From Actinomycetes bacterium (GTDB lineage Bacteria; Actinomycetota; Acidimicrobiia; Acidimicrobiales; Microtrichaceae), in the NCBI GenBank assembly GCA_023427825.1, contig JAEZAI010000049.1, forward strand, positions 1 to 5,597: a DNA stretch of 5,597 nt, given 5' to 3'. Within the stretch, counting starts at the first letter, position 1. Every line of letters begins with the position of its first letter. A model generated the notes under the pieces. That model was not told the DNA's origin, made no database searches, and worked only from the letters and a program-made list of their open reading frames with translations. This document shows, one piece after another, positions 4,180-5,597 of the stretch. The position numbers and the translations under genes were made by a program.

Positions 4180-5597
4180 TCAGGCCGCCGCCGCGGGCGG
4201 GAGCGGCCGGAGCTGGTCGACCGGCGGTGTCTGCGGGTACGACAGCAGCGCCTCGAGGAGCTGGCCCTGCAGGGCCATGTCGGCGGACTGGACGGCTCGC
4301 CCGGCGGGGTTCTGCAGGGTGCTGAAGGCGAGCGCCCGGCCGGCGTCGGTGGTGAGCCAACCCGACAGGCCGGTGATGCCCGACAGCGTGCCGGTCTTGG
4401 CGGCCAGACGGTCCCGCAGCGGCCCCCGGAGGAAGCGGTCATCCAACGTGCCGGGCTGACCGGGCCGGGCCAACCCCGACGACAGCACGCCGCTGGGACC
4501 GTCGGCCGTGAGCACGGCGTCGATCAGCCCGCACGTCACCCGGTTGCCGCGGCTGAGCCCCGAGCCGTCCTCCATGACCAGGCCGTCGATCGGCAGCCCC
4601 CGGGTGGCCAGGTCGCTGACCAGCACCTGGATGCCGGCCTTGGTCGAGCCGGCACCGTCCTTGGCCGCGCCCATCTCCTTGAGGAGCATCTCCGCGGTCG
4701 TGTTGTCCGAGAACGTGTTCATCTCGGCGACGATCTCCCGGATGGTGGCCGACGGCAGCTCGGCCACCGGCACGGCCCCCGGGGGCGCGACGCCCGCCCT
4801 GGCACCGCCGCCGACCTGCACGCCCCGGGCCCGGAGCAGCTGGGTGAACACGTCTGCGGCGTGCAGCGCAGGATCCGCCGCCGGACCGCCGGCCGCGCCG
4901 GCCGGGTCGATCGGGTCCATGGTCCACGCGTCGTTGACCACCAGCGCGCCGATGTTCGCGACCTCGCCGCTGTTGACGTCGGCCACGGCCCAGGAGGGCA
5001 CCGTCCGCTGGTCGTCGAAGCGGCTGCCGTCGCCGACCACCGCGCCGTCGATGCGGCGGACGCCGGCCGCGACCACGTCGTCGGCCAGACGCTCGAGCGA
5101 CGACGTCGGCTGCTGGCCGTGCTTCCAGCGCCGGGCCGCCGTGGCGGTCGACAGCAGCGGGTCGCCCCCGCCGACCAGCACCAGGTCGCCCGCCACCGTG
5201 CCGCCCGCGGGCGCCGCCGACGCGACGACCTCGGTGCTCAGCCGGGTGTCGGGGCCCAGGGTGGAGAGCGCCGCGGAGCCGGTGATGAGCTTGATGTTGG
5301 AGGCGGGCACGAGCGCACTCGAGTCGGAGGCGCCGGCCAGGCGGGTGGGTCCGTCGGTGACGAGCACGCACGAGGCGTTCGGGAACCGGGCCACGACCGG
5401 ATCGACCGCGGCGGCGACGTTGCGCAGCGCGACCGGCCGGGCCACGAGCTCGGGATCGCGACGGGCGGACAGGACAGGGGTGGCCAGGCGGGCGCTCGGT
5501 GCGCCGCCCGAGGCCGTCGGCGGGCCCTCGTCGGTCGCGACCGCGCCGGCGAGCAGTCCGGCGCCGGCCACGGCGAGGATCCCCGCCACCTCGAACC
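4180..5597 (-). CDS. dacB: D-alanyl-D-alanine carboxypeptidase/endopeptidase, PBP4 type (peptidase S13)
   Basis: This is an extracytoplasmic penicillin-binding protein that trims peptidoglycan stem peptides or cuts D-Ala-meso-DAP cross-links. Numbered from the GTG at 5589, the active site is complete: SNIK at 97-100 (SxxK, Ser97 nucleophile, Lys100), SDN at 294-296 and KTG at 398-400. Other S13 signatures are GDLVLVGGGDPLL at 134-146, a conserved VNDAWTMDP near 218-226, and EDGSGLSRGNR at 340-350. The N-terminus is a hydrophobic segment, AGILAVAGAGLLAGAVA, as in a signal peptide or anchor, then a Pro/Ala/Ser linker to about residue 50. No basic residues precede the hydrophobic stretch, and the frame stays open to the window end, so the true start is probably outside and the gene is 5'-partial here. 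It ends in a Pro/Ala-rich tail (RPLPPAAAA). The LON-domain gene follows after two bases, implying one transcript. Confidence 0.94.
   Translation of the reverse strand, partial: FEVAGILAVAGAGLLAGAVATDEGPPTASGGAPSARLATPVLSARRDPELVARPVALRNVAAAVDPVVARFPNASCVLVTDGPTRLAGASDSSALVPASNIKLITGSAALSTLGPDTRLSTEVVASAAPAGGTVAGDLVLVGGGDPLLSTATAARRWKHGQQPTSSLERLADDVVAAGVRRIDGAVVGDGSRFDDQRTVPSWAVADVNSGEVANIGALVVNDAWTMDPIDPAGAAGGPAADPALHAADVFTQLLRARGVQVGGGARAGVAPPGAVPVAELPSATIREIVAEMNTFSDNTTAEMLLKEMGAAKDGAGSTKAGIQVLVSDLATRGLPIDGLVMEDGSGLSRGNRVTCGLIDAVLTADGPSGVLSSGLARPGQPGTLDDRFLRGPLRDRLAAKTGTLSGITGLSGWLTTDAGRALAFSTLQNPAGRAVQSADMALQGQLLEALLSYPQTPPVDQLRPLPPAAAA

Noticed and set aside
2820..4442. 540-codon open frame on the minus strand
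   Set aside because: Only its last 70 codons are a gene (the small membrane protein). The rest is a frame-shifted shadow of the holin-like, LON-domain and PBP4-type genes with Arg/Pro/Ala-rich nonsense.

Overview
This 5.6-kb window comes from a very GC-rich bacterial chromosome. Nearly every codon third position is G or C, GTG starts are common and Shine-Dalgarno sites are few. Together with an Act_3holin-like membrane protein and a leaderless-looking promoter, this points to an actinobacterium, plausibly Acidimicrobiia. The lineage is an inference, since no rRNA or tRNA is present. Coding density is high, and I see no mobile element, CRISPR array or RNA gene.

Layout from right to left, as the minus strand is transcribed. 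At the right edge is a PBP4-type D-alanyl-D-alanine carboxypeptidase/endopeptidase (peptidase S13), whose 5' end probably runs out of the window. Two bases after its stop comes a stand-alone LON substrate-binding-domain protein. A 102-bp gap then carries a candidate extended -10 promoter and the only strong Shine-Dalgarno in the window. It leads into three tightly coupled small genes joined by 4-nt and 1-nt stop/start overlaps: a two-helix holin-like membrane protein, a 70-residue single-helix membrane protein and an extremely basic protein of unknown function.

Convergent with these, on the plus strand, is an alpha/beta hydrolase with an aspartate nucleophile. It resembles the MEST/epoxide hydrolase/haloalkane dehalogenase group. 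Its likely start is a GTG seven bases after a TAGGGT -10 box, so the mRNA is probably leaderless, and an 8-bp inverted repeat covers that box.

Divergent from the hydrolase, on the minus strand, is a two-gene unit: a ubiquitin-fold sulfur carrier (TtuB/ThiS/MoaD type) followed by a TtuA/Ncs6-type tRNA thiolase with both zinc fingers, the PP-loop and the three Fe-S cysteines. The pair reads as a tRNA 2-thiouridine system. The carrier ends in Gly-Gly-Ala-Thr rather than Gly-Gly, so it should need proteolytic trimming before it can be activated. This is the most interesting observation in the window.
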